Positions 27,938-36,935 of a DNA stretch of 64,000 nt are shown here, one piece after another. The translations under genes and the position numbers were made by a program. Within the stretch, counting starts at the first letter, position 1, and each line of letters starts with the position of its first letter. The notes below the pieces were generated by a model. It made no database searches and was not told where the DNA came from. It saw only the letters and a list, made by a program, of their open reading frames with translations. The stretch comes from Psychrobacter urativorans (GTDB lineage Bacteria; Pseudomonadota; Gammaproteobacteria; Pseudomonadales; Moraxellaceae). The stretch spans positions 47,894 through 111,893 of the forward strand of contig NZ_CAJHBR010000010.1 in NCBI RefSeq assembly GCF_904846695.1, in the 5' to 3' direction.

Positions 27938-28612
27938 ATGACTGTTATGACTCAAACTAATCAAAGCAAAAATATAGTCGCAGCGGAAGCAACTGCTCAT
28001 CGCAGCCAACACGATATTCGTGCGCATAATCAAGCCATTATATTAAGCGCTGCTGAAGAAGAGTTCGTCTTGCAAAGCTACCGTGGTGCTACTATGCAAG
28101 GTATCGCTGATCGCGCTGGGCTACCCAAAGCCAATATTCACTATTACTTCAAAAATAAAAGAAATCTATATAAAGTAGTACTGCGCTCCATCATTGAAGA
28201 ATGGAACACAGGCTTAGTGACTATGACTGTAGATAGTGATCCTAAAACAGTAATAGAAAAGTTTGTACGTACTAAATTGCATCAAGCCTTTGCTCATCCT
28301 AATCGTCATAAACTGTTCGCAGTCGAAGTAATCGGTGGTGCACCGCACTTACATGACTTTATGTCAACGACGATGAAAGAGTGGGCGCTTGATAAAGCTC
28401 AAGTTATGACCACTTGGCATGAACAAGGCAAAATTGGTATTGCTGACCCCTTACAACTGCTGATACTTATTTGGGCCACTACACAACGTTATGCCGAATT
28501 TGAAACAGAAATCATTGGTCTACTACAAAAAGATGCCTATGATAAAGAAGATGAAGCGCGTGCTGCCGACTTCTTAGTGCCGTTTATTTTGCGCGGTTGT
28601 GGCATCGAATAA
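27938..28612 (+). CDS. TetR family regulator, RutR-like
   Basis: 224 residues. The helix-turn-helix lies at about 35-80: AIILSAAEEEFVLQSYRGATMQGIADRAGLPKANIHYYFKNKRNLY. The C-terminal domain (VEVIGGAPHLHDFM…WATTQRYAEFETEI) resembles the RutR/YcdC group. E. coli RutR binds pyrimidines and controls pyrimidine and purine catabolism genes. Its place between uraD and the urate permease, and the matching palindromes nearby, suggest it is the local repressor of the uricolytic genes. The effector cannot be deduced. The first Met codon at 27938 and Met4 are both possible starts. Confidence 0.85.
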   Translation: MTVMTQTNQSKNIVAAEATAHRSQHDIRAHNQAIILSAAEEEFVLQSYRGATMQGIADRAGLPKANIHYYFKNKRNLYKVVLRSIIEEWNTGLVTMTVDSDPKTVIEKFVRTKLHQAFAHPNRHKLFAVEVIGGAPHLHDFMSTTMKEWALDKAQVMTTWHEQGKIGIADPLQLLILIWATTQRYAEFETEIIGLLQKDAYDKEDEARAADFLVPFILRGCGIE

Positions 28613-28795
28613 AGTTAGATGAATAGAATATAATAAGGTAGTGACTAGCTTAGCTAAGTGGCTGTCAGCAGCTATTACTGATCATCTCCTTAACGGTTTT
28701 AAATACTACTGGACATTTTTGGTTATTTTTATTTTATAACAGTTCCAACTAGGGTATCTGTCTATATACCGACCTATAAAATTAATTCATCCTAA

Positions 28796-28939
28796 TCAGC
28801 TTTGTTATAACTATCAATTGGCAAGCTTGTACTGATGCTAGCTGTTAAGTTAAGGGTAAGGGCCTTATCAGCTTTGTTATAACTATCAATTGGCAAGCTT
28901 GTACTGATGCTAGCTGTTAAGTTAAGGGTAAGGGCCTTA
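28796..28939. repeat. Perfect 72-bp tandem duplication
   Basis: Two identical 72-bp copies, 28796-28867 and 28868-28939. Because 72 is a multiple of three, a minus-strand frame repeats the same 24 residues twice, but it has no proper start and is not called a gene. Confidence 0.97.
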
Positions 28940-29014
28940 CTAACAGGATAATTAATCAGCCTAATGAACAGGGGCTGCAACTTGCCTAGAGCGCAGTTGG
29001 CTTAAATGAGAACT

Positions 29015-29045
29015 AAGGCGCAGCAAAGTTACTTTACTACGCCTT
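29015..29045 (-). terminator. Hairpin after the permease gene
   Basis: AAGGCG and CGCCTT flank a longer imperfect stem of about 14 bp with a single mismatch and three-base loop. There is no T run, so termination is uncertain. Confidence 0.45.
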
Positions 29046-29079
29046 GTATTGATTAACTAATATACTGTAATGAAGTAGC

Positions 29080-30486
29080 TTAAGAGACATTCTTTCTAAG
29101 AGGCTCTATATCATCTTGTAATCTCTGCTCTTTATCATCATATTCCACACCGAAGTTCTTCGGTAAAATCGTATCGAGCACAATAGCTATTACCCCTGAC
29201 ATAGTAACTGCTGAGCCAAAGATATTGCGGAACATTTGTGGCATTTGGGCAAATACATCAGGTACAAAAGCAACTCCTAAGCCAAGACCTAGTGAGGTGG
29301 CGATAATCAAGATATTGCGATGAGTAAAGTTTACTGTTGATAAAATACGAATACCAGCAGTCGCTACAGTTGCAAACATCAATAGGGTTACACCGCCTAC
29401 AACAGGTTTTGGCAACTGAGTAAAGATAGCGCCTAGAATAGGGAATAGACCCATAAAGAATAGAATACCGGCAACATAGAAGCCAACATAGCGGCTGGCA
29501 ATACCCGTCATTTGGATTACGCCGTTGTTCTGACTAAAAGTAGTTACTGGGAAACTATTAAAGATGCCAGCAATGGCAGAGTTGACACCATCACCTAATA
29601 CCCCACCTTTAATGCGTTTTTCGTAGAGAGGACCTTTGATAGGTTCTCCTGAGATCATCGACGTTGCAGTCAAGTCACCTGAAGTCTCAATACTAGTAAT
29701 GATATACATAAAGGCAATAGGAATAAAGGCTTGCCAATCAAAACTAAAACCAAATTTGAATGGGATTGGTACAGTCAATAGCGGTGCTTGTGAGACTAAG
29801 GAAAAGTCAATACGACCCATAAATGCCGCTACTACTAAGCCTAACATCAGACCAATAAAGATGGCGCTTGAGCGAATCACTTTGTTATTAACAATACTGA
29901 TCAGTACTACGCTGACCAATACGCCGCCGCCTAACATTAGGTTTGCGATGCTACCAAAGTCTTCAGCACCAACACCGCCTGCGAGATCGGTTAGTCCTAC
30001 TTTGGTCAATGACAGACCAATAGTAACGATGACGCAACCCGTGACGATAGGGCTCATCAAAGATCTAAGCTTAGTGATGAACTGACTTAAAAATATCTCG
30101 ACAAAGGCACCTAAGAAGGTAACCCCAAAGATTACGGATAGAATCTCCTCAGGACTACCACCGCGATTTTTTACCACAAAACCCGCCGCAAGTACTGCCG
30201 CTAAGAAGCCAAAGCTAGTACCTTGTAACGCCATTAATCCTGACCCAACAGGACCAATTCTACGAGTTTGGATAAAGGTTGCAACCCCAGATACCATTAG
30301 GGCCATACTAATAAGATAGGGGATATGCTCACCCAGTCCTAGAGCGCCACCAATGATTAGGGAGGGCGTAATAACACCTACAAATGCGGCTAATACGTGC
30401 TGCACAGCGCCTAAAAATGCTTTTAATGGTGCAGGACGGTCGTGCAGTCCATACAGTAGATCGGGATTTCCTTGAACATCACTCAT
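29080..30486 (-). CDS. NCS2 family urate/xanthine permease
   Basis: 468 residues with about 14 membrane segments. Visible NCS2 motifs are the TM1 AVQHVLAAFVGVITPSLIIG with its conserved QH, the TM3 LMALQGTSFGFL, the TM8 ITSIETSGDLTATS with its glutamate, and the signature TFSQNNGVIQMTGIASR. Bacterial members with this sequence character (UacT, PucJ/K, XanQ) import urate or xanthine by proton symport. The context of urate oxidase and regulator favours urate. A palindrome like the candidate TetR operator is 223 bp upstream of the start. AAAGGAAACTACT precedes the ATG. Confidence 0.9.
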   Translation of the reverse strand: MSDVQGNPDLLYGLHDRPAPLKAFLGAVQHVLAAFVGVITPSLIIGGALGLGEHIPYLISMALMVSGVATFIQTRRIGPVGSGLMALQGTSFGFLAAVLAAGFVVKNRGGSPEEILSVIFGVTFLGAFVEIFLSQFITKLRSLMSPIVTGCVIVTIGLSLTKVGLTDLAGGVGAEDFGSIANLMLGGGVLVSVVLISIVNNKVIRSSAIFIGLMLGLVVAAFMGRIDFSLVSQAPLLTVPIPFKFGFSFDWQAFIPIAFMYIITSIETSGDLTATSMISGEPIKGPLYEKRIKGGVLGDGVNSAIAGIFNSFPVTTFSQNNGVIQMTGIASRYVGFYVAGILFFMGLFPILGAIFTQLPKPVVGGVTLLMFATVATAGIRILSTVNFTHRNILIIATSLGLGLGVAFVPDVFAQMPQMFRNIFGSAVTMSGVIAIVLDTILPKNFGVEYDDKEQRLQDDIEPLRKNVS

Positions 30487-30708
30487 AGTAGTTTCCTTTT
30501 AAAGTAAGTTCGCAGTCCTATCTTCACTAAAGTTCTGAATAAACAAACAATGGGTATTACTAAATATTGAGTTCTATTTGAATATCTAATCTGTCATATA
30601 CAATTTTTGACCTTATGACAGCAGCAAAGAGTCGCACTCGTCCTTGTGCTAGTTAATAAATTAGTCGACAATTGATTATTAATATTGCTAATGAGTTATT
30701 AATAAACC

Positions 30709-30722
30709 TGACTATTTAGTCA
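30709..30722. promoter_or_regulatory. Candidate TetR operator upstream of the permease gene
   Basis: TGACTATTTAGTCA is a perfect 6-2-6 palindrome and differs from the 27786 site by a symmetrical change at one position per arm. Confidence 0.6.
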
Positions 30723-31067
30723 GTCCTCTCTAGGGTATAGGGAAAAGGTAAGCCTTTGCAATGATTTTTTTTATTAAATATAAAGTATTTTTTGAAAGTA
30801 AAGCTAAAAATCGTTGTTTATAGTAATAATAAAATTACTAAATAATTAGATAGAAAATTTTTATGCTTTAAAAACAATAACTAACGATACATGCACCAAG
30901 ATCATTGTTGCTGAGCGATTGACAATAGAGTTTATGAATACCCTTAACTTATTGACAAACAATAATTGGTAAATCTGATTCTAAGCCTACAATCAGCTGT
31001 AAAAAACTTTTTATCTGTATATTGCTTAATGGTTAATCATTGGTTATTATACTGCGCATTATGTAAA

Positions 31068-31082
31068 TGTTAATAATTATCA
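31068..31082. promoter_or_regulatory. Fur-box-like sequence before the TonB receptor
   Basis: TGTTAATAATTATCA matches the 7-1-7 Fur core TGATAATNATTATCA at 13 of 14 informative positions. It is about 170 bp upstream of the receptor ATG. Confidence 0.6.
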
Positions 31083-31251
31083 TTAAGTTTCTTTTTAACC
31101 TTATCATCTGCTTAAAGACATTTTAGAGCTTGAAGTAAGTGTCATCAAAAACACTTATTCGTACTCGAATGCCCTTATTTTTACTCGAAGACTAAAGTCG
31201 CTATCAAAAATAGCGCCCATTTTATTAATAATTATATTGAGTGAGTCAACT

Positions 31252-33294
31252 ATGAGTGCCGTATTATTTTCCAGTCGTTTAAGCGTATTATCTATAGGTA
31301 TAGCCGCAGTATTAGGGTCACAAATGGCCAATGCAGAAGTAGAGCCCAGCACTTCTTTACAGACAATTACTGTGACTGCAAACAGCTCAGTACGAGGAAA
31401 GGTACAAGAAGATTCTGTCTATACCGAGGACTATACGCCAGCACAGCAAGCCGATCACTTAAGTGACTTTTTGAATGTCATCCCAGGGGTTACTGTGGGC
31501 GGCACCTCAACGGTCAATCAGCGTATCCGTGTGCGCGGGCTTGACGATACCAATTTGAAAGTAACGATTGATGGCGCTCGACAAGAAGGTACTTTGTTTT
31601 ATCATATGGGCGATGTGACCATCGACCCTGATTTATTAAAGCAGTCTGAAGTGGCGGTGGGTAATAATTCAGTGACGCTTGGTAACGATGCATTAGGTGG
31701 TGCTGTTGCTTTTAAGACTGTCGATGCGGTAGATCTGCTAAAACCGGGTCAAAAAATTGGTGCCAAATTGCACGCTGGATATGCCAGTAATAATGATGAG
31801 TTATTAACGTCAGCGACTGTCTATGGCGCACCAACCGATAATATTGATTTACTCGCTTATTATGGTAAGCGCGATGCCAATTCGGGTGAGGATGGTAACG
31901 GTCGTGAGCTGTTTGAAGATAGTAAGGGTGAAAACATTTTATTAAAAGCAGGGGTTTCGATTGCAGAGGATCATCGCTTAGGCGCAAGCTTTAGCAGTAC
32001 TGAAAAGAAAGGGACTTTCCCATTCCGCCCAGATTTTCCTAGTCGCAATGACGCTCCAATACCGCAAAATGTCAAACGTGATACCTATGGGCTAGATTAT
32101 ACTTATAATCCGGCAAGCCAGTTAGTTGATGTTGATGCTAACGTTTATCAAACCAAAACTCGTATTTTACGTGATTCTGACTATGTTACCAATCCAGGAT
32201 TTGAGTTTGATGCGCAGGTTAAAACTATTGGTGGGAAAGTTCAAAACACTAGTATTATCGACACTAATGTCGGCACGCACAAGCTGATTGCGGGGGTTGA
32301 GCACTATAAAAAAGAATCAGAGATGTCGCGGGACTTTATTAAAAGTGGCAGTGATTCGGCAAAAAATACCTCTGTATATTTAGAAGACCAATGGCAAAAT
32401 GGCAAACTAACCTTAACGCCTGGGGTCCGTTATGACCGCTATGAATCTCCTGAGTTTGTATCTGCCGGCAAAACTTATAACAATGTCGTCGGTGCATTAG
32501 CTGCCAGCTATGAAATTGCGCCAATGACCCAAGTATTTGCCAGCTACACGCAGTTATTTAATGGTCCTGATTTGAGCCAAGCCATTTTTAATTCGGACGG
32601 TGGCAATACTTATGTCAATAATAACTTAAAGGCAGAAGAAGGCTCTAATGCTGAGATTGGTATCGCCAAAACGTTGCGCGACCTAAGCGTAGCGGGCGAT
32701 GCGCTGCAACTTAGTGGTAAGTACTTTGAAACCAATATTGAAAACTTTATTGAGTTTGTACGTTCGGGCGGTACTCGTGTTGGCTTAAACTGTGCAACTG
32801 GACAATCTGGTGGTGCTTGTCAAGGTGCAGTAAATAAAGATGAAGACTTTAAAATTAAAGGGGTCGAGCTTGCTGCTGATTACAAAATGAATAACTTTAG
32901 TATGGGTCTGGGCTATACCCGTGCGCGTAGTAAAGGTGACAAAACAGGCGATAGTATTCCATCCGTAACGGGCAGTAATTCTAACTCGGGCGATCGTTTC
33001 ATGGTGAACTTGAACTATGAACCAAATGATGTGGTTGGTTTAGGCTGGCGCAGTACTTATGTTGCATCAATCACAGACAATAAGCAAAATACTAAGCCGA
33101 ATTATGATGTTCACGATGTATATATGAATTATACACCACGTCAACTTGAGAATGTAAAAGCAACGGTTGGGGTATATAACCTCTTTGATGAAGCTTACGC
33201 TAGCCACTCATCGCGCTTAAATACCGCTGATGATACTGTTACTGACTTTGAACAAGGTCGTAACATTAAAGCCTCTTTAAGCTATCAGTTCTAA
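31252..33294 (+). CDS. TonB-dependent outer-membrane receptor (iron/heme type)
   Basis: 680 residues from ATG 31252; five codons back to a TTG are not used. The signal peptide ends near ANA-EV. Residues about 20-140 are the plug, with a TonB box-like SLQTITVTA and HLSDFLNVIPGVTVGG…RIRVRGLDDTNLKVTIDGARQ. The rest is a beta-barrel ending in the typical ASLSYQF with C-terminal Phe. A FRPDFP stretch and YVNNNLKAEEGSNAEIG sit where heme receptors have FRAP/NPNL-type motifs, but the two heme histidines were not confirmed, so a siderophore is equally possible. The Fur-like site and downstream iron genes support an iron role. No clear Shine-Dalgarno is seen. Confidence 0.85.
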   Translation: MSAVLFSSRLSVLSIGIAAVLGSQMANAEVEPSTSLQTITVTANSSVRGKVQEDSVYTEDYTPAQQADHLSDFLNVIPGVTVGGTSTVNQRIRVRGLDDTNLKVTIDGARQEGTLFYHMGDVTIDPDLLKQSEVAVGNNSVTLGNDALGGAVAFKTVDAVDLLKPGQKIGAKLHAGYASNNDELLTSATVYGAPTDNIDLLAYYGKRDANSGEDGNGRELFEDSKGENILLKAGVSIAEDHRLGASFSSTEKKGTFPFRPDFPSRNDAPIPQNVKRDTYGLDYTYNPASQLVDVDANVYQTKTRILRDSDYVTNPGFEFDAQVKTIGGKVQNTSIIDTNVGTHKLIAGVEHYKKESEMSRDFIKSGSDSAKNTSVYLEDQWQNGKLTLTPGVRYDRYESPEFVSAGKTYNNVVGALAASYEIAPMTQVFASYTQLFNGPDLSQAIFNSDGGNTYVNNNLKAEEGSNAEIGIAKTLRDLSVAGDALQLSGKYFETNIENFIEFVRSGGTRVGLNCATGQSGGACQGAVNKDEDFKIKGVELAADYKMNNFSMGLGYTRARSKGDKTGDSIPSVTGSNSNSGDRFMVNLNYEPNDVVGLGWRSTYVASITDNKQNTKPNYDVHDVYMNYTPRQLENVKATVGVYNLFDEAYASHSSRLNTADDTVTDFEQGRNIKASLSYQF

Positions 33295-33345
33295 ATCACT
33301 ACTGACGGATAAATAACGGCTTGTAGAACAACGAGTTGATAAATA

Positions 33346-33385
33346 AAAAGGCCAGCTACTTATAAATGAGAGCTGGCTTTTTTTA
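33346..33385 (+). terminator. Terminator after the TonB receptor
   Basis: AAAG(G)CCAGCT pairs with AGCTGGCTTT with one bulged G and a loop of about 14 bases, followed by eight T. Confidence 0.8.
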
Positions 33386-33456
33386 TATCGCGATATGCTT
33401 TTTGATCTGTTCTAGGCCTCGTCTTTACTTCTAAAACCAATAAAGAATAATAACCA

Positions 33457-34779
33457 ATGATTTCATTTAACACCCGCCAAACTTGTCTATGGATTCACCG
33501 TTATACCGGACTTGCTATAGCGGGTTTTTTAATTATTGCCGCTATTACAGGCTCGCTACTAGCATTTCACCATGAATTAGATGATATCTTTAATCAGCGT
33601 TTGGCGCATGTTGACAAAACTCAGACACCGCCATTTTCTATTGCTAGCCTTCATGACAAGGTGATTACTCGCTATCCAGAATATAGCTTTTCAACTATGC
33701 CTATAGCTGTTGAGCCTAACCGAGCCGTGGTCTTCGAGGTTGATAGAGATAAGGGGGATATAAAGGGAGTACCTAAACCCTTGTTCCAAGAAGTCTATAT
33801 CAATCCTTACACTGCAGATATCATTGGGGCACGTGATAAAGACCAATGGGCATGGCACAATACTATGTGGAAAGTGTTTTGGTTGCACCGTGAGTTATTG
33901 CTTGGTGATATTGGCAAGCTGATATTAGGTATTGTGTCATTAGTTTGGACGATTAATTGCTTTATTGGCTTTTATTTAACCTTTCCACGCGCCATTAAAA
34001 AAAATCATCTATCACCTCAAGGATCTGCTAAAAAACGTGCTCCTGCATTAAAGCGCTGGCTACCGGCATGGAAAATCCGTACCAAAACCAATACCTTTAA
34101 GCTGAACTATGATGTGCATCATGCGTTTGGCTTGTGGTTGTGGCTGATGTTGTTTGTGATTGCCTGGTCAAGTGTGGGTTTTAATTTAAAGCAGATTTAT
34201 AAGCCTGTAATGCAAGTCGTGGTAGGACTTGAAGGCAAAGAATCTAAAGGCGCAGAAGGTAAGGATAATAAACCCAATCGAGCTGGTAAATTAGACAAAC
34301 AAGCTTTGACAGGGCTTCAGCTATCAGCTAATGACAGGGGTGCTGAGGTGGTTAATAAAGCCAACAGCATTGATTATTTAAGTCAGCAAGCGAATATCGC
34401 CGCACAAAAAAATGGTCTAAAGGTCACACAATTACTCGGTATTCGTTGGGTAGAAGAAGACAATCAATGGCAACTGCGCTTTAAAACTGATAAAGATATC
34501 GGTAAAAAAAGTGGCGCGTCCTCAATTACCGTCAATACAATAGATGGCAGTATCGAGCGCGTTAACTTTGCTTATCAGAATGCCTCATTTGGTAATAAGG
34601 CTGACCAATGGTTATCTACCTTACATATGGGACATATTAGTCACGGTATAGGTCATTTGCTTTATCAAATATTCTTAGCATTGATTGGTTTGGCGGTAGC
34701 AGTACTGTCTGGTACTGGCGTGTATTTATGGTGGAAAGGGCGGCAACAACGCTTAAAATCTTTGGCAAAGCTGAGATAA
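33457..34779 (+). CDS. PepSY-associated TM protein, probable iron-regulated reductase-like
   Basis: 440 residues with four membrane helices: about 15-35 (LAIAGFLIIAAITGSLLAF), 150-175, 225-245 and 395-420. TM1 is preceded by WIHRYTGL and other His-bearing helices contain WLHRELLLGDIGK, YDVHHAFGLWLWLM and LHMGHISHGIGHLLYQ, giving several histidine pairs able to bind heme. Proteins of this PepSY_TM family (PiuB-like) often accompany siderophore receptors and are thought to reduce ferric siderophores at the inner membrane. A lysine-rich loop lies at 255-280. It follows the receptor on the same strand but behind a terminator. Confidence 0.82.
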   Translation: MISFNTRQTCLWIHRYTGLAIAGFLIIAAITGSLLAFHHELDDIFNQRLAHVDKTQTPPFSIASLHDKVITRYPEYSFSTMPIAVEPNRAVVFEVDRDKGDIKGVPKPLFQEVYINPYTADIIGARDKDQWAWHNTMWKVFWLHRELLLGDIGKLILGIVSLVWTINCFIGFYLTFPRAIKKNHLSPQGSAKKRAPALKRWLPAWKIRTKTNTFKLNYDVHHAFGLWLWLMLFVIAWSSVGFNLKQIYKPVMQVVVGLEGKESKGAEGKDNKPNRAGKLDKQALTGLQLSANDRGAEVVNKANSIDYLSQQANIAAQKNGLKVTQLLGIRWVEEDNQWQLRFKTDKDIGKKSGASSITVNTIDGSIERVNFAYQNASFGNKADQWLSTLHMGHISHGIGHLLYQIFLALIGLAVAVLSGTGVYLWWKGRQQRLKSLAKLR

Positions 34780-34801
34780 TTTAAATATGGAACTATCAAA
34801 A

Positions 34802-35572
34802 TTAAACCGTATCGATGATTACAGGACGCCCTTGATGACTGAGTACCGTAACATCGACATTATATAGCTGTTTCATCGTTGCTTGAGTAATGACGTCTAT
34901 AGGACTACCCACCGCCATTACTTGCCCCTCTTTCATTGTCACTACAGTGTCAGCGAACTGGGCGGCTTGATTGATATCATGCAGGACGATAACTACAGTT
35001 TTTTGCTGACTATGACTCAACTCACGTAGCTCGCGCATTAGACGTCCAGCATGGTACATATCCAGATTATTAAGCGGCTCATCGAGCAGTAGATAAGGGG
35101 TATCTTGACAGACAATCATCGCAATCAGTACTCGTTGTCGTTGACCCCCTGATAGAGTGGACAAAAACCTACTAGCTAACGGCTCAAGCTCGAAGCGCTC
35201 AATAATCTCATCGACTTTTTGTTGATCATGCGCTGTTGGTCGGCCTTGATGATAAGGATAGCGCCCGAACATCAATAATTCATGCACCCGCAACCGTCCT
35301 TGAACTTGATTGTCTTGACCTAGCATCGCTACCGTAGTGGCTAATTTACGGGCATCACAACTGACGATATCACGTACTTCGTCAGCCAGCGCAAAGCTCA
35401 CTCGTCCAGACTGCAAAGGTTGTAAGCGTGCCATCACCGAAAATAGCGTTGATTTACCCGCGCCATTAGGACCAATCAAAGCAATAACCTGCGAGGGTGG
35501 CAGTGCTAAGCTTATATCGTGTAGGATTTGCTGCTTACCAATGTGATGCGATACGCCGGTGATATTAATCAT
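34802..35572 (-). CDS. Iron-siderophore ABC transporter ATP-binding protein (CeuD/YclP-like)
   Basis: 256 residues. Walker A GPNGAGKST, Q-loop in VAMLGQDNQVQGRLRV, signature LSGGQRQR, Walker B LLLDEPLNNLD and the switch His in VIVLHD are intact. The sequence is of the FepC/ViuC/YclP type that powers iron-chelate uptake. It is the last gene of a minus-strand set that begins with the binding protein at 39162. A 109-bp spacer separates it from the preceding permease. Confidence 0.9.
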   Translation of the reverse strand: MINITGVSHHIGKQQILHDISLALPPSQVIALIGPNGAGKSTLFSVMARLQPLQSGRVSFALADEVRDIVSCDARKLATTVAMLGQDNQVQGRLRVHELLMFGRYPYHQGRPTAHDQQKVDEIIERFELEPLASRFLSTLSGGQRQRVLIAMIVCQDTPYLLLDEPLNNLDMYHAGRLMRELRELSHSQQKTVVIVLHDINQAAQFADTVVTMKEGQVMAVGSPIDVITQATMKQLYNVDVTVLSHQGRPVIIDTV

Positions 35573-35681
35573 AATAGCTCTTGCTCAAAGATAAATTTTA
35601 GAGGTCTTAAATAGTGTTAATAACACTGTCAACGATGCTGACAACCACAAGAATAGTAGCTTAGTGTTAACACGACGCTAA

Positions 35682-36758
35682 TTAGCGACGATGGTTGATA
35701 AATATCAATAATAAAAACACTACGCCACCAGCCAACTCAATCACTACCGATAGTACCCCAGCCATACCGAGCAGTTGCTCAAAGATAGTTTGACCAAGCA
35801 CTAAGCAGATCATAGCCACTAAACTAACCAATATCAGGCGCTGACTATGAGACATATTGCTGGCGATTCTATTGGTCAAAGCGCAAACTAACAATCCAAA
35901 AAAGGTCACCGGACCGACTAATGCGGTAGCAGTTGCTACTAGTATCGAGATGACAGTCAATAGCCTAAAGGCTAAGCGCTGATAATTGATACCTAAGTTG
36001 ATAGCTTGCGGCTTACCTAACATCAGCACATCACACTGATACCGCCAGCGCCAAATCGCTATTCCAGTAAGCACACAGAGCAGAATGCTAATAGTTAATA
36101 ATTGCGGGTTGACGGTATTAAACTGTGCATAGCTGGCTGATTGCACCACCACAAAATCGTCGGGATTAATCAATCGCGCTATCAATGAGGACAAGCTGCG
36201 AAATAATACCCCAAAAATAACCCCTACTAAGATTAAGCGGGTTAAATCCTGATTAGTGTTAGAGAATAGCAAGCGGAATAATAATAGCGAAGCACCAAAC
36301 ATCAAGCCAATCTCAAGGCCGAACTTCGCTACTGGATTAAGACTAGTAAAGCTGATCGCTCCTAAGAAAAACACTAGTAAGCTCTGTAGCAATACGTATA
36401 GCGAGTCAAAACCTAATAATGACGGTGTCAAAATAGGGTTATGAGTTAAGGTCTGAAAAAGTAAGGTAGAAACGCCAATAGCGTAACCGACGACCATCAA
36501 CGCTAGTAGTTTTTTGCTACGTAGGGGTAAGGCAAAGTCCCAATGGCCATGCACATTAACGGTTAAGAATAATAGTGCTGAAATCATTAATACTACAGTT
36601 GCGAGCAAACAAGGATGCGCCCTTAGCCTCTGCCATAAAAGGGAGAGCTGGCGAGAAAAACTAGTATTGATATTAGCATCGGTAGCAGCATTAACGACAT
36701 AAGCAGCAGCGGCATCACTGTCGGTATCTATATCGCTAGCATTAGAAGGAGAAGGCAT
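35682..36758 (-). CDS. Iron-siderophore ABC transporter permease 2 (FecCD family)
   Basis: 358 residues. After a 45-residue polar N-terminal tail there are about nine to ten membrane helices. VVGYAIGVSTLLFQTLTHNPILTPSLLGFDSLYVLLQ and GLLVCALTNRIA are the FecCD/BtuC signatures (the first is the family's conserved helix 2 to 3 region). It would form a heterodimeric channel with the product of the preceding permease gene, as in CeuB/CeuC or YclN/YclO. The polar tail is unusual for the family and an internal start is possible. Confidence 0.88.
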   Translation of the reverse strand: MPSPSNASDIDTDSDAAAAYVVNAATDANINTSFSRQLSLLWQRLRAHPCLLATVVLMISALLFLTVNVHGHWDFALPLRSKKLLALMVVGYAIGVSTLLFQTLTHNPILTPSLLGFDSLYVLLQSLLVFFLGAISFTSLNPVAKFGLEIGLMFGASLLLFRLLFSNTNQDLTRLILVGVIFGVLFRSLSSLIARLINPDDFVVVQSASYAQFNTVNPQLLTISILLCVLTGIAIWRWRYQCDVLMLGKPQAINLGINYQRLAFRLLTVISILVATATALVGPVTFFGLLVCALTNRIASNMSHSQRLILVSLVAMICLVLGQTIFEQLLGMAGVLSVVIELAGGVVFLLLIFINHRR

Positions 36759-36935
36759 ACGCTAATCTTATAAATGGGGATGGTAAATATAGTCAGTATA
36801 GTTGGCCCAAATCTCGACGCCTTTATACTGACCGTTGATACAACAAGCTAAAACAGACCCTAGTTATAAAAAATAATAAATATAAGGGTTTTCTTTAGCA
36901 TTAGTAGTCTGAGTTTTTAGTTGTCTATAGGCAAG

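Larger units (their letters stand above)
28613..29079. other. Non-coding region with a tandem duplication
   Basis: It lies between two convergent genes. It contains the perfect 72-bp duplication and a hairpin near the end of the permease gene. No gene is supported. Confidence 0.5.
30487..31251. promoter_or_regulatory. Divergent control region of the permease and the TonB receptor
   Basis: Long AT-rich region with the TetR-type palindrome at 30709 near the permease side and a Fur-box-like sequence at 31068 near the receptor side. No gene is supported. Confidence 0.5.

Noticed and set aside
28792..28980. 62-codon minus-strand ORF with two identical 24-residue units
   Set aside because: It is only the translation of a 72-bp tandem duplication, starts at TTG and has no ribosome site.
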